Positions 35,504 through 44,459 of a stretch of 46,350 bases of DNA are shown in pieces. Origin of the DNA: Streptomyces carpinensis (GTDB taxonomy: Bacteria > Actinomycetota > Actinomycetes > Streptomycetales > Streptomycetaceae); contig NZ_MUBM01000030.1 of NCBI RefSeq assembly GCF_002154505.1, positions 1-46,350 of the forward strand. The letters run 5' to 3'. Positions within the stretch are counted from its first letter, which is position 1; each line of letters starts with the position of its first letter. The position numbers and the translations under genes were made by a program. The notes beneath the pieces are model-generated. The model was not told the DNA's origin. It did not search any database and saw only the letters and a list, made by a program, of their open reading frames with translations.

Positions 35504-36394
35504 TCAGCCTGTTGTCGACTGGTGCGCGGGCGAGTCGGTCTCTTGGGTGGCGGCCAAGGAGGCGAGTAGGCGCAGGCCCTCCTCGGACGGCGAGCCGGGC
35601 TCGGCGGTGTAGATGGTGAGGGTAAGACCGGGTTCGGCGGCCATCTCCAGGCCCTCGAAGGCGAGCGTGAGTTCGCCGACGGCCGGGTGATGGAACCGCT
35701 TGGTGCCGGTTCCATGGTGGCGCACGTTGTGGGCGCCCCAGCGGACGCGGAACTCCTCGCTGCGGGTGCACAGCTCGCCGACGAGGTCGTGCAGGTCCTT
35801 GTCATGGGGGTTACGGCCGGCTTCGGTGCGCAGGATGGCCACGGCCATGTCGGCGAACAGCTCCCAGTCGGGGTAGAAGCGCCGGGAGGCGGAGTCGAGG
35901 AAGTTGAAGCGCGCGAGGTTCGCCTGGTTGCCGACCGCGGCGTAGAGATCGGAGTAGAAGGCGCGGGCCAGCTGATTGGCGGCGAGGATGTCCATGCGGC
36001 CGTTGCGGACGAACGCCGGACCGGCGGTGATGGCGTCCAGCGTCCACTGCAGGCTGCGGTGCGGGGTCCACTGCCGGGTGGTGCGGCGCCGGGGTCGGGT
36101 GAGCACGTCGGAGCCGTCGGCCGCCTGGGCCAGATGCAGAAAGTGGGCGCGCTCGGCGTCGTCCAGCTGCAGCGCGCGGGCGACCGCCTCCAGGACGGCC
36201 GGGGAGACACCGGCGAGGTTGCCGCGCTCCAGTTTCGCGTAGTACTCGACGCTCATGTCGGCCAGGGCGGCCACCTCGCTGCGGCGCAGTCCTGGGACAC
36301 GCCGCCTGCTCCCGGACGGCAGCCCGGCCTGCTCCGGGGTGATCTTCGCTCGCCGCGAGGTGAGGAACTCGCGGACCTCGTCACGGTTGTCCAT
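35504..36394 (-). CDS. XRE-family regulator with MmyB-like domain
   Basis: A 296-residue regulator. The N-terminal helix-turn-helix is LRRSEVAALADMSVEYYAKLERG, preceded by the typical DEVREFLTSRRAKITPEQAGLP. The C-terminal MmyB-like ligand-binding domain contains AFVRNGRMDILAANQLARAFYSDL and later KRFHHPAVGELTLAFE. The ATG at 36394 starts MDNRDEV. It is divergent from the zinc alcohol dehydrogenase gene, which it may control. Half of a GGGGTGTAC-type palindrome lies in the shared region. Related to the regulator at 41527. Confidence 0.88.
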   Translation of the reverse strand: MDNRDEVREFLTSRRAKITPEQAGLPSGSRRRVPGLRRSEVAALADMSVEYYAKLERGNLAGVSPAVLEAVARALQLDDAERAHFLHLAQAADGSDVLTRPRRRTTRQWTPHRSLQWTLDAITAGPAFVRNGRMDILAANQLARAFYSDLYAAVGNQANLARFNFLDSASRRFYPDWELFADMAVAILRTEAGRNPHDKDLHDLVGELCTRSEEFRVRWGAHNVRHHGTGTKRFHHPAVGELTLAFEGLEMAAEPGLTLTIYTAEPGSPSEEGLRLLASLAATQETDSPAHQSTTG

Positions 36395-36425
36395 GTCTCG
36401 ACCGTAAAGCCCGGACGCTGCCGGA

Positions 36426-36457
36426 GCGATGCACTGGTAGTACACCCCTTACTGGTA
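36426..36457. promoter_or_regulatory. Imperfect palindrome and ACTGGTA repeats
   Basis: GTACACCCC (36440-36448) is identical to the right arm of the palindrome at 32580. The 9 bases at 36426-36434 match the left arm at 6 of 9 positions with the same 5-bp spacing. ACTGGTA occurs at 36433-36439 and 36451-36457, exactly 18 bp apart, and again at 41484-41490 before the other MmyB-type regulator. Candidate operator for this regulator family. Confidence 0.4.
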
Positions 36458-36587
36458 ACTCGATGCGCGCGCGGAAAGCGAGTTATCTGGATGGCGTGGC
36501 ACTCCCAGCGCTTCGGGTGTGCCGAGCCAACTGCACGAGGGCGCGGGGGCTGACACGACCCGCCCCACCAGCACGTAAGGACCCATC

Positions 36588-37604
36588 ATGCGCGGAGCAG
36601 TGATCCACGCCCCCGGCGACGTCCGCTTCGAGACACTCGACGACCCGAAGATCCTCAGGCCGACCGATGCGATCATCCGCACGGCCGTGACCTGTGTTTG
36701 CGGCTCGGACCTGTGGCCTTGGCGTGGCCTGGACGCGACCGACCAGGCGCACCCGATGGGCCACGAGTACGTCGGTTTCGTCGAGGAGGTCGGAGCCGAG
36801 GTCACCTCGGTCAGGCCCGGACAGTTCGTCGTCGGCTCCTTCGCCACATCGGACAACACCTGCGCCAACTGCCGTAACGGCTTCCAGTCCAACTGTCTGA
36901 ACCGCGAGTTCATGAGCACCTGCCAGGCCGACTACGTGCGTATCCCCAACGCCCAGGGCACCCTGGTCGCCACCGACGAGGTGCCCGGCGAGGAGTTCTG
37001 GCCGGGTCTGCTGGCCGTCTCCGACGTGATGGGCACCGGCTGGTACGCGGCGGAGGCCGCGGAGGTGAAGCCCGGCTCGACCGCCGTGGTGGTCGGTGAC
37101 GGGGCGGTCGGGCTGTGCGCGGTGATCGCCGCGAAGGAGATGGGCGCGGAGCGGATCATCGCGATGAGCCGCCACGAGTCCCGGCAGAAGCTGGCCCGGG
37201 AGTTCGGCGCGACCGACATCGTCGCCGAGCGCGGGGAGGAGGGTGTCGCCCGGATCAAGGAGATGACCGGCGGGATCGGCGCCGACTCGGTCCTGGAATG
37301 CGTGGGCACAGCGCAGGCCATGCAGCAGGCGCTGCAGTCGACGCGGCCGGGCGGCAACGTCGGCTTCGTCGGCGTCCCGCACGAGGTGGCGGTCGACGGC
37401 CAGGAGCTGTTCTTCTCCCACGTGGGCCTGCGCGGCGGCCCCGCCCCCGTACGCCGCTACCTGCCCGACCTGATCGACCGCGTCCTGACCGGCCGCATCA
37501 ATCCCGGCAAGGTCTTCGACCTCACCCTGCCCCTGGCGGAGGTCGCCGAGGGCTACAAGGCCATGGACGAACGCCGAGCCATCAAGGCCCTGCTCAAGCC
37601 CTGA
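36588..37604 (+). CDS. Zinc-dependent alcohol dehydrogenase (MDR family)
   Basis: A 338-residue medium-chain dehydrogenase. Catalytic zinc ligands are in CGSDLW and GHEYVG. The structural zinc lobe CANCRNGFQSNC has three visible cysteines. VVVGDGAVGLCAVIAAKEMGA is the NAD(P) fold. The GxDxxxxxxG region is IGADSVLECVG. The ATG at 36588 follows an acceptable purine-rich stretch. It is divergent from the MmyB-type regulator and followed by an SDR-like gene. Oxidises or reduces an unidentified alcohol/aldehyde. Confidence 0.88.
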   Translation: MRGAVIHAPGDVRFETLDDPKILRPTDAIIRTAVTCVCGSDLWPWRGLDATDQAHPMGHEYVGFVEEVGAEVTSVRPGQFVVGSFATSDNTCANCRNGFQSNCLNREFMSTCQADYVRIPNAQGTLVATDEVPGEEFWPGLLAVSDVMGTGWYAAEAAEVKPGSTAVVVGDGAVGLCAVIAAKEMGAERIIAMSRHESRQKLAREFGATDIVAERGEEGVARIKEMTGGIGADSVLECVGTAQAMQQALQSTRPGGNVGFVGVPHEVAVDGQELFFSHVGLRGGPAPVRRYLPDLIDRVLTGRINPGKVFDLTLPLAEVAEGYKAMDERRAIKALLKP

Positions 37605-37620
37605 CCCAGTCATACCCCCA

Positions 37621-37648
37621 AGGGGGCGGCGCCGCCCGTCCGCCCCCT
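37621..37648 (+). terminator. Hairpin between alcohol dehydrogenase and SDR genes
   Basis: AGGGGGCGG and CCGCCCCCT are perfectly complementary 9-bp arms with a 10-base loop that is itself GC-rich. It may terminate or attenuate between the two genes. Confidence 0.45.
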
Positions 37649-37673
37649 GGTTTCTCCCTGCGAAGGACTTACC

Positions 37674-38339
37674 GTGACCACGTTCGCTCTCATCGGTGCC
37701 GGCCCCGGCCTCGGCTTGGCCGCCGCCCGCCGCTTCGGGGCCGCCGGGCACAGCATCGCGCTCGTCTCCCGAAGCGCCGACCATCTGGACAGCCTCATCG
37801 CCGCACTGGATGACGACGGCATCAAAGCCGGCGCCTTTCCCGCCGACGTCCTCGACCCCGCCACCCTCACCGCGGCCCTGCACACCGCTGCCGAGACGCT
37901 GGGCCCGGTGGAGGTCCTGCAGTACAGCCCGGTGCCCCGTGCCGACTTCATGAAGCCGGTTCTGGACACCGGCGCGGCCGACCTGGAAGACCCCCTGGCC
38001 TTTTCTGTCAAGGGTCCGGTCACCTGTGTGAACGCCGTCCTGCCCGGTATGCGGCGGCTCGGCCGCGGCACGCTGTTGTTCGTCAACGGAGGCAGCGCCG
38101 TGCGCCCGCACCCCGAGCGGGCCGGCACGTCGATCGCATTCGCCGCCGAGAGCGCGTACGCGCGCATGCTCCACGAGGCGCTGGCCCCGGAGAACATCCA
38201 CGCCGCACAGCTGATCATCCCCGGCGCGATCCGTCCGGACGCCGAACACAGCAGCCCCCAGGTGCTCGCCGAGCGCCTGTACTCCATGCACACCGAACGG
38301 CACGGGTTCCGGCACTACGCCGAGCCCCTGCCCGACTGA
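37674..38339 (+). CDS. Atypical SDR-family protein
   Basis: A 221-residue Rossmann protein opening with ALIGAGPGLGLAAARRFGAAGH and ending in a short C-terminus. The canonical NNAG is replaced (LQYSPVPRADF). The usual YxxxK pair is not visible after VNGGSAV, so it may be inactive as a classical dehydrogenase or use other residues. The GTG at 37674 has AAGGA six bases upstream. Probably co-transcribed with the alcohol dehydrogenase. Confidence 0.75.
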   Translation: MTTFALIGAGPGLGLAAARRFGAAGHSIALVSRSADHLDSLIAALDDDGIKAGAFPADVLDPATLTAALHTAAETLGPVEVLQYSPVPRADFMKPVLDTGAADLEDPLAFSVKGPVTCVNAVLPGMRRLGRGTLLFVNGGSAVRPHPERAGTSIAFAAESAYARMLHEALAPENIHAAQLIIPGAIRPDAEHSSPQVLAERLYSMHTERHGFRHYAEPLPD

Positions 38340-38805
38340 ACGGGGCCGGACGACGCCATGACCCGCGCCGTTCCGTAGCCGCACTCCTGGGCGTGGTGAC
38401 GGCCTGCACCGACTCGTCGCCCGCCACCCCGCTTGCGTCCGCCGCCTCCCGTCAACAGTCCTCGACGGCCGCAGCAGACAGTCCACTGCCCGAGAGGTAC
38501 ATCGCCGTGAGCGTCTATCACGACGGCCCGCGATCGCGCTCGCTCTCAGCGGTGCATCCGGCCGAGGACGGATCGTTGCCCAGCACGCCACTGCGGCGCA
38601 CGAGCATGCCTTGGAGTCGGAACCGACGCAGCGCCGACCCGCATCGGGCTTGTGCAACTGCTGCTCAACGTCGATTTCCAGCGGGAGCGCAGGCGTCGCA
38701 ACCGCGTCCCCCACCTGCTCCGGACTGTCCCGTTGCCGCGTGCAGGACACCCTCCGCACCGCGGTCCCACACCCGTTCTGTTGTTTCATCCAGCAAGGAA
38801 TTTCC
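38340..38805. other. Interval with possible lipoprotein fragment
   Basis: On the plus strand near 38366-38580 a frame reads RRSVAALLGVVTACTDSS, resembling a lipoprotein signal with lipobox VTAC, then PERYIAVSVYHDGP. It lacks a good start codon and does not continue as a recognisable domain, so it may be a remnant of an exported protein gene. AAGGAA at the right end is the ribosome site for the next gene. Confidence 0.3.
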
Positions 38806-39684
38806 ATGAGCATGCGTTCCACCGCACGTCCCGCCAAATCGTCCGGCACTTTCAACCTGGGCGGCGATCTCGCAGTCAACCGTCTCGGCTACGGCGCCAT
38901 GCAGCTGACCGGCCCCGGAGTGTGGGGCGACCCGCGTGACCCGGACGAGGCTGTCCGCGTGCTGCGCCGCGCAGTCGAGCTGGGCATCAACTTCATCGAC
39001 ACCGCTGACGCTTACGGCCCGTTGATCAACGAGCAGTTGATCCGGAAGGCTCTGCATCCGTACGCCGACGATCTGGTCATCGCCACGAAGGGCGGCCAGA
39101 CCCGGCAGGGTCCGGGGCCGAGCAACTGGACCCCGAACGGTCGCCCCGAATATCTGCGCCAGCAGGCGGAGCTGAGCCTGCGCCACCTCGGGCTCGAGCG
39201 GATTGACCTGTACCAGCTGCACCGCATCGACCCCACGGTCCCGCTGGCCGAGCAGATCGGCGAACTGGCCCGTCTGCAGCAGGAGGGCAAGATCCGCCAC
39301 ATCGGAGTTTCCGAAGTGACAGTCGAGCAGCTCAAGGAAGCGCGAACCTACGCCGAGATCGCCTCCGTGCAGAACCTCTACAACCTCGCCAACCGGTCGG
39401 CCGAGGACGTCCTTGAGTACGCCGAGGCCGAGAACATCGCCTTCATCCCTTGGTTCCCCATCGCCACCGGTGAACTCGCTCGTCCGGGCGGCCCTCTGGA
39501 TGCCGCAGCTCGGCAGCACGGCACCAGCCCTTCGCAACTCGCCCTCGCCTGGCTGCTGCGCCGCTCCCCGGTGATGCTGCCGATCCCCGGCACTTCCCGG
39601 GTCGCGCATCTGGAAGAGAACACTGACGCCGCGCTCATCAGGCTCACCGACGAGGAGTTCGAGGCCCTCAGCTCCGCTGTCTGA
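38806..39684 (+). CDS. Aldo/keto reductase
   Basis: A 292-residue NADPH-dependent TIM-barrel reductase. FIDTADAYGP has the catalytic Asp and Tyr, VIATKGG the lysine, and IDLYQLHRID the histidine. The cofactor end is PIPGTSRVAHLEEN. The ATG at 38806 has AAGGAA just upstream; a second ATG is at 38812. Complete, unlike the fragment at 35043. Reduces aldehydes or ketones; substrate unknown. Confidence 0.9.
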   Translation: MSMRSTARPAKSSGTFNLGGDLAVNRLGYGAMQLTGPGVWGDPRDPDEAVRVLRRAVELGINFIDTADAYGPLINEQLIRKALHPYADDLVIATKGGQTRQGPGPSNWTPNGRPEYLRQQAELSLRHLGLERIDLYQLHRIDPTVPLAEQIGELARLQQEGKIRHIGVSEVTVEQLKEARTYAEIASVQNLYNLANRSAEDVLEYAEAENIAFIPWFPIATGELARPGGPLDAAARQHGTSPSQLALAWLLRRSPVMLPIPGTSRVAHLEENTDAALIRLTDEEFEALSSAV

Positions 39685-39987
39685 CGGGCAAAAGGCCCCG
39701 CACCTGGGCCGACGCTGATCGCCGACAGTGCAGGGGCAGAGCCCGCGAACTGCGCGCACCCCGTTGGACCGGGTGCGCGCGGCCGCGTCGACGGCTCCGG
39801 GTGATATCCCTCGTCAGGGAGTGGCACTCGGCCGACCCGATCAGGTCGAGGGCGTAGCTGCCTCCGGTTTCGACGCCTCCTGCCGCGAAGCCCTCGCGGA
39901 TCCTCTGGTTGGGCAGTTGCCGCCGGGTCTGCTTGCGGGCCTTGGCGTGCCATGTCGATACGCCGCCGTACGCCGGTGCCAGCCGCG
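39685..39987. other. Convergent intergenic interval
   Basis: The interval lies between the aldo/keto reductase (plus) and the DHA2 exporter (minus). GCCCCGCAC (39697 region) and GTGCAGGGGC (39728 region) can pair with one bulge and might terminate transcription. No gene is recognised; a minus-strand coding-like stretch has no family resemblance I know. Confidence 0.35.
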
Positions 39988-41373
39988 TCACCGGACGGTG
40001 GTTATGCGGGTCGTGGCGAGAGCGGCGCTGAGTGTCACTGCGGCGGCGAGGGCGAGGCTGACGCGCAGCCCGTGCTCGAAGCCGGCTGGGGCGGAGATCA
40101 GGGCGCCGAAGACGGCCACGGCCAGGGCGCCGCCGACCTGGCGGCTGGTGTTGAACACGCCGCCGGCGGTGCCGGTCCGGTGGGCGGGCACGTGCTCCAG
40201 CAGCAGTGCGGTGGTCGGCGGCATCACGAGCGGACCGGCCAACCCGACCGGGATCAGCAGCAGCGCGCTCTCCCACACCGGCGCCGACGCCGGCACCAGG
40301 GCCAGTGCGACGGAGCCGACCGCGATCAGGACGAGGCCCGAGATGATCGGCACGCGAGGGCCGGTGCGCTCTGAGATCCGGGCCGAGAACGGGGTCAGGC
40401 AGGCGCTGACCAGCATCATGGGCAAGAACGCGATTCCGGCGCCCAGCGCGGACAGGCCGTGCTGCTGCTGGAAGTACAGGCTGAACAGGAACGGCAGGCC
40501 GTAGAAGCCGACCATGAACGCGAAGCCGATCCCGGTGGCGACCGCCACTGTCGCGGATCGGAACAGCTCAAGCGGCACCATCGGGTGGGCAACCTTGGCC
40601 TGCGCGGTCACGAACGCGGCGAAAGCCACCGGCCCAAGGGTGAGAGCTGCGAGGACCCGCGGCGCCGCGAAACCCGCGGCCCCCGCCTCGATGACCCCGA
40701 AGGTCAGCCCGCCCATGGCCAATATCCCGGTGATCTGCCCGATCCAGTCGACCGGTGACGGGTGGGTAGGGGAGTGGGGGGCGCGGGCGAGGAGCAGCAG
40801 GGTGATGACACCGACGGGCAGGTTGATCCAGAAGATCATCCGCCAGGACACCAAGCTCAGCACACCGCCGAGCACGGGCCCGGCCGCCGACGCCACGGCG
40901 CCGCCCATCGCCCACACCCCCACCGCGCGAGCACGGCGGGCCGGGTCGGGGAAGGCGTGCCGCACCAGCGCCATCGAGGTCGGCATGGTCACGGCCGCAC
41001 CGATGCCCTGCACCATCCGCGCGGCCACGAGCACGGGCAGCGAGGGGGCAAGCCCACAGGCAGCCGAGGCGATGACGAAAAGAATCAGTCCGCCTGCGAA
41101 CGCGCGACGGGCTCCGATCCGGTCGGACAGGGCGCCGGCTGACAGCAGCAACGCGGCGAACATCAGGGTATAGCCGTCCACCACCCACTGCAGTCCGGTG
41201 ATGCCGCCGCCCAGCGCGTCACGGATCGGAGGCAGAGCCACGTTGACGATCGTCGCGTCGAGCGTGATTACGAAAAACCCCAGGACGGCGGCGGCCAGCG
41301 TCGCCACAGCATGCTGTTCTGGAGCCCGCGCGCTCGCAGTGGTGGAGCGGCGCAGAGAGGCGATGAGAGACAT
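39988..41373 (-). CDS. MFS drug exporter, DHA2 (EmrB/QacA) type
   Basis: A 461-residue transporter with about 14 hydrophobic segments. LDATIVNVALPPIRDALGG is the motif D1 region in helix 1. GALSDRIGARR is motif A, RMVQGIGAA is near motif B, and PVLGGVLSLVSWRMIFWINLPVG is motif C, all typical of DHA2 antiporters. The ATG at 41373 starts MSLIAS. It is divergent from the MmyB-type regulator at 41527, which probably controls it. Likely exports toxic organics. Confidence 0.9.
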   Translation of the reverse strand: MSLIASLRRSTTASARAPEQHAVATLAAAVLGFFVITLDATIVNVALPPIRDALGGGITGLQWVVDGYTLMFAALLLSAGALSDRIGARRAFAGGLILFVIASAACGLAPSLPVLVAARMVQGIGAAVTMPTSMALVRHAFPDPARRARAVGVWAMGGAVASAAGPVLGGVLSLVSWRMIFWINLPVGVITLLLLARAPHSPTHPSPVDWIGQITGILAMGGLTFGVIEAGAAGFAAPRVLAALTLGPVAFAAFVTAQAKVAHPMVPLELFRSATVAVATGIGFAFMVGFYGLPFLFSLYFQQQHGLSALGAGIAFLPMMLVSACLTPFSARISERTGPRVPIISGLVLIAVGSVALALVPASAPVWESALLLIPVGLAGPLVMPPTTALLLEHVPAHRTGTAGGVFNTSRQVGGALAVAVFGALISAPAGFEHGLRVSLALAAAVTLSAALATTRITTVR

Positions 41374-41526
41374 GACGTCGCGCGATCCTTCAGGGGAGGG
41401 GACGGATTCCGGACGCGGACGGCCGGCCTGCGGCTACAGAACCACGCACCCGAGTTGACCTGGGAGTCACGGCTGGGAGGGGTACTGGTAGGGACCCCCC
41501 AACGGCGGGCGGCCTACGCTGGAGCG

Positions 41527-42384
41527 GTGCCAGCCGATGCCGTCCGCGAGGACATCCGAACGTTCCTCACCAGCCGTCGGGCCCGCCTCACCCCGAAGGA
41601 CGCTGGCCTGCCCGACGTAGGCGGGCGGCGCCAGGTTCGCGGGCTGAGGCGCTCTGAGGTGGCCCAGCTCGCCGCCATCAGCGTTGAGTACTACACCCGC
41701 CTGGAACGCGGCAATGTGCGCGGCGTCTCCGACGACATCCTCGACAGTCTCGCAGCCGCCCTCCGCCTCGACGACGTCGAACGCGCGCATCTGGCCGCCC
41801 TCGTCCGCGCCGCCAACGCCCCGCACCGCACCATCGGACGCGACGGCGGAATCGCACACGTGCGCCCCAGCCTCCAGCAGATCCTTGACGCGATGACCGG
41901 TGCGGCCGCCTTCGTCCGTAACGCCCACCTGGATATCCTCGCCACCAACCGGCTGGCGCGGGCCCTGTACCGCGAAGCCCTCGACACCGAAGTTCAGCCG
42001 CCCAACCTGGCCCGCTTCGTCTTCCGCGATCCGCGCGCCCAGCGGTTCTACCGCGACTGGAAGGGCATCGCGCACGATTCCGTCGGCAGCCTGCGCACCG
42101 AAGCCGCCCGCACCCCGACCAACAGCGACCTCGCCGACCTCATCGACGAACTCGCCACTCACAGCGAGGAATTTGCCCAGCGCTGGGACGCTCACGACGT
42201 CGAGTACTACCGCAGTGGCCGCCAACGCTTTCACCACCCCGATGTCGGTGACCTCGACCTCGACTACGACGCACTCGAGATCCCCGCCGACCCCGGGCTG
42301 ACCATCGTCACATACACGCTCACGCCCACTTCACCGCACGCCCTCGCCTTCACCCGGCTCCAAGAACACGCCGCACCCCAATGA
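41527..42384 (+). CDS. XRE-family regulator with MmyB-like domain
   Basis: A 285-residue relative of the regulator at 35504. REDIRTFLTSRRARLTPKDAGLP is followed by the HTH LRRSEVAQLAAISVEYYTRLERG. The MmyB-like domain has AFVRNAHLDILATNRLARALY and RQRFHHPDVGDLDLDYD. The GTG at 41527 lies only about 10 bases after TACGCT (41515-41520), which resembles a -10, so the transcript may be leaderless. ACTGGTA at 41484 and a GGGGTAC...GGACCCC inverted element lie upstream. It is divergent from the DHA2 exporter. Confidence 0.85.
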   Translation: MPADAVREDIRTFLTSRRARLTPKDAGLPDVGGRRQVRGLRRSEVAQLAAISVEYYTRLERGNVRGVSDDILDSLAAALRLDDVERAHLAALVRAANAPHRTIGRDGGIAHVRPSLQQILDAMTGAAAFVRNAHLDILATNRLARALYREALDTEVQPPNLARFVFRDPRAQRFYRDWKGIAHDSVGSLRTEAARTPTNSDLADLIDELATHSEEFAQRWDAHDVEYYRSGRQRFHHPDVGDLDLDYDALEIPADPGLTIVTYTLTPTSPHALAFTRLQEHAAPQ

Positions 42385-42406
42385 ATCGAGCCTACGGCGA
42401 CGGCCA

Positions 42407-43174
42407 GCGCACACCGATATCCACTACCGCGAGGGTGGCATCAGCGACGACTTCCCCTTCCTGCTCCACCACGAGGTGGCCGGAGTCGCGGAGTCCGTCG
42501 CCAAGGACGACACCGACGTCGCCGTTCCCGAGTACCCCGGCACCTCCAGGTCACAGCGCCTCGCGCTGCGGCAGGTGCTCACCGTTCCGGGGGTTGCGCC
42601 GATCCTCTCGGTGGCGCTGGCGTTCGTGCTCGCACACAACATCCTCTATATCTACATCGCCCCATTCCTGACGTCGGTGGGCCTCGGCGGTCGCGCCGAC
42701 GCCGTCCTGCTGGTCTTCGGTGTCGCGTCGCTGGTGAGCATCTTCCTGACCGAGGTGTGGATCGACCGGCACCTCCGCCGGCTCATGATCGCGGCGAGCG
42801 TGCTCTTTGCCCCCGCTACGCTGACACTGGGGTTCTTCGCCGGTATCCCAGCCCTGGTGTACGTCTCCGCCGCACTGTGGGGGTTCGGCTTCGGCGGCAC
42901 CGCGACGCTCGTCTCGACCGCATCCGCCGAAGCCGCGGGGGCTGCCGGGGATGTCGCGCAGTCACTCGTGGTGATCTGCTGGAACCTCGGCATCGCCAGC
43001 GGTGGCGTCATCGGAGGTGTGCTTCTCTCGGCCACCGGCACCGGTTCTCTGCCGTGGTGGATTCTTGTCCTTGTCGCCGCTGCGCTCGTCGGCACGGTCG
43101 CAGCTCGCCGCCACGGCTATTCGACGCGCGAGCGCCGCACCGAGCGGGAACTCCTCGCGCAGGCATCGGCGTGA
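42407..43174 (+). pseudogene. Chimeric scar: alcohol dehydrogenase fragment joined to MFS C-terminal half
   Basis: Codons 42407-42499 read AHTDIHYREGGISDDFPFLLHHE, a close match to the catalytic region of mycothiol/glutathione-type zinc alcohol dehydrogenases (CHTDLHYREGG...LLGHE), with the zinc cysteine replaced by alanine. In the same frame, from about 42515, the sequence becomes the last six transmembrane segments of an MFS transporter (VPEYPGTSRSQRLALRQVL onward) to a normal stop. Both genes are truncated and no proper start is visible (GTG 42476 is the best). Expression as a half transporter is unlikely to be functional. Confidence 0.8.
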
Positions 43175-43258
43175 CCGAGCCCGCCAGGTGGCGCTGTGCA
43201 AGGCGGACTTCCCGGGTCTCATCGCTACCGATCATAGGTTCCCCTCTTACTCGTTCTA

Positions 43259-43272
43259 CTCGTTCGTACGAG
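43259..43272. promoter_or_regulatory. Small inverted repeat upstream of SDR gene
   Basis: CTCGT-TCGT-ACGAG, with a further ACTCGTTC directly upstream at 43249-43256, in an AT-richer stretch about 165 bp before the SDR gene. It is a possible operator of an unidentified regulator. Confidence 0.35.
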
Positions 43273-43433
43273 AAAGCCGAACCGGAACTCTCCTCCGTCG
43301 TCCCCAGCGCAGACGCCTCCGCTTCCGCCGAAAGATGCCCTGCCAGTACCTCCTTCGGCAGGGACTCCCTGCGGAAGCGCGGAGATGATGCGATGGATGC
43401 ATCTCCGCAACGACACAAGCAAGGAGCACGCAC

Positions 43434-44198
43434 ATGGCCACCTACGACTTCACGGGCAAGGCCGCGTTCGTCACCGGAGCGAGCGCGGGCATGGGAGCGT
43501 CGACCGCGCGCGCTTTCGCCGCGAACGGAGCCGCGGTCGCGCTGGTCGACCGCAATCGGGAGCAGGTCGAGCGCCTGGCCGCCGAGCTCACCGAACAGGG
43601 GCACCGCGCACTCGCCCTCGTCTGTGACGTCTCGGACGAGCAACAGGTCGCAGATGCCGTGAACGCGACCGTGGCCGAGTTCGGTCGCCTGGACATGGCG
43701 TTCAACAACGCGGGGATCATGACACCGCCAGCCGACGCTGCGGACGAGTCGGCCGAGGCATTTGACGCCATCGCATCGATCAACCTGCGCGGTGTGTGGG
43801 CGTCGGTCAAGCACGAGCTCGCACAGATGCGCGCGCAGGGGTCGGGGGCGATCGTGAACTGCTCCTCCCTCGCCGGACTCGTCGGCGGCCTCGGGCGCGC
43901 CCCCTACACTGCCGCCAAGCACGGCGTCGTCGGTCTTACACGAAGCGTTGCGCTGCAGTACGCACCGCTCGGGGTACGCGTGAACACGGTCTGCCCCGGC
44001 ACTATCGAGACCCCGATGGTCGACCGCATGACCGCTGCCGGAGAGCTCGACCTCGACGCCACCCTCGCCGCGACGCCGATGAAGCGTCTGGGCACCGGCG
44101 AGGAGATCGCCGCCGCGGTGCTGTGGCTGTGCAGCGACGCCGCCAGCTACGTCACCGGGGCCGCTCTCCCTGTCGACGGCGGCTACACCGCCGCCTGA
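43434..44198 (+). CDS. Short-chain dehydrogenase/reductase (glucose-dehydrogenase-like)
   Basis: A 254-residue classical SDR with all motifs: TGASAGMG, FNNAG, NCSSLAG with the catalytic serine, YTAAKHG with tyrosine and lysine, VNTVCPGTIETPM, and the C-terminal SYVTGAALPVDGGYTA. AAGGAG precedes the ATG at 43434. It stands alone between a chimeric pseudogene and IS debris. The substrate is unknown. Confidence 0.9.
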   Translation: MATYDFTGKAAFVTGASAGMGASTARAFAANGAAVALVDRNREQVERLAAELTEQGHRALALVCDVSDEQQVADAVNATVAEFGRLDMAFNNAGIMTPPADAADESAEAFDAIASINLRGVWASVKHELAQMRAQGSGAIVNCSSLAGLVGGLGRAPYTAAKHGVVGLTRSVALQYAPLGVRVNTVCPGTIETPMVDRMTAAGELDLDATLAATPMKRLGTGEEIAAAVLWLCSDAASYVTGAALPVDGGYTAA

Positions 44199-44459
44199 CC
44201 CACGCCATCGCGCTAGCGGCCGCCAACACCCAGGAAAAGACCCGGACATGGGACGGCGACACGACATACCGGCTGCTCACCGTGCTCGTCGATGCGGACA
44301 ACCCCCGTCGCGCCCGCCGCGCCCGCGACGAGGTCGAGCGGTACGGTCAGGCCACCGCTGACGAACTCGCTGCGATCCCCAAGGACTGCTGCCCTACCAG
44401 GTCAAACGGACCACCCGCAGTACGAAGGCCGCCGGAGTGCTCGCCGAGCACACCGACCG

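Noticed and set aside
38366..38580. Lipoprotein gene between the SDR-like and aldo/keto reductase genes
   Set aside because: The VTAC lipobox-like stretch has no usable start codon and no recognisable mature domain, so it is mentioned only as a possible fragment.
36483..38879. 798-codon minus-strand frame spanning the alcohol dehydrogenase and SDR genes
   Set aside because: It spans two recognised genes and their intergenic hairpin, and has no domain. Long antisense frames are expected at this GC content.
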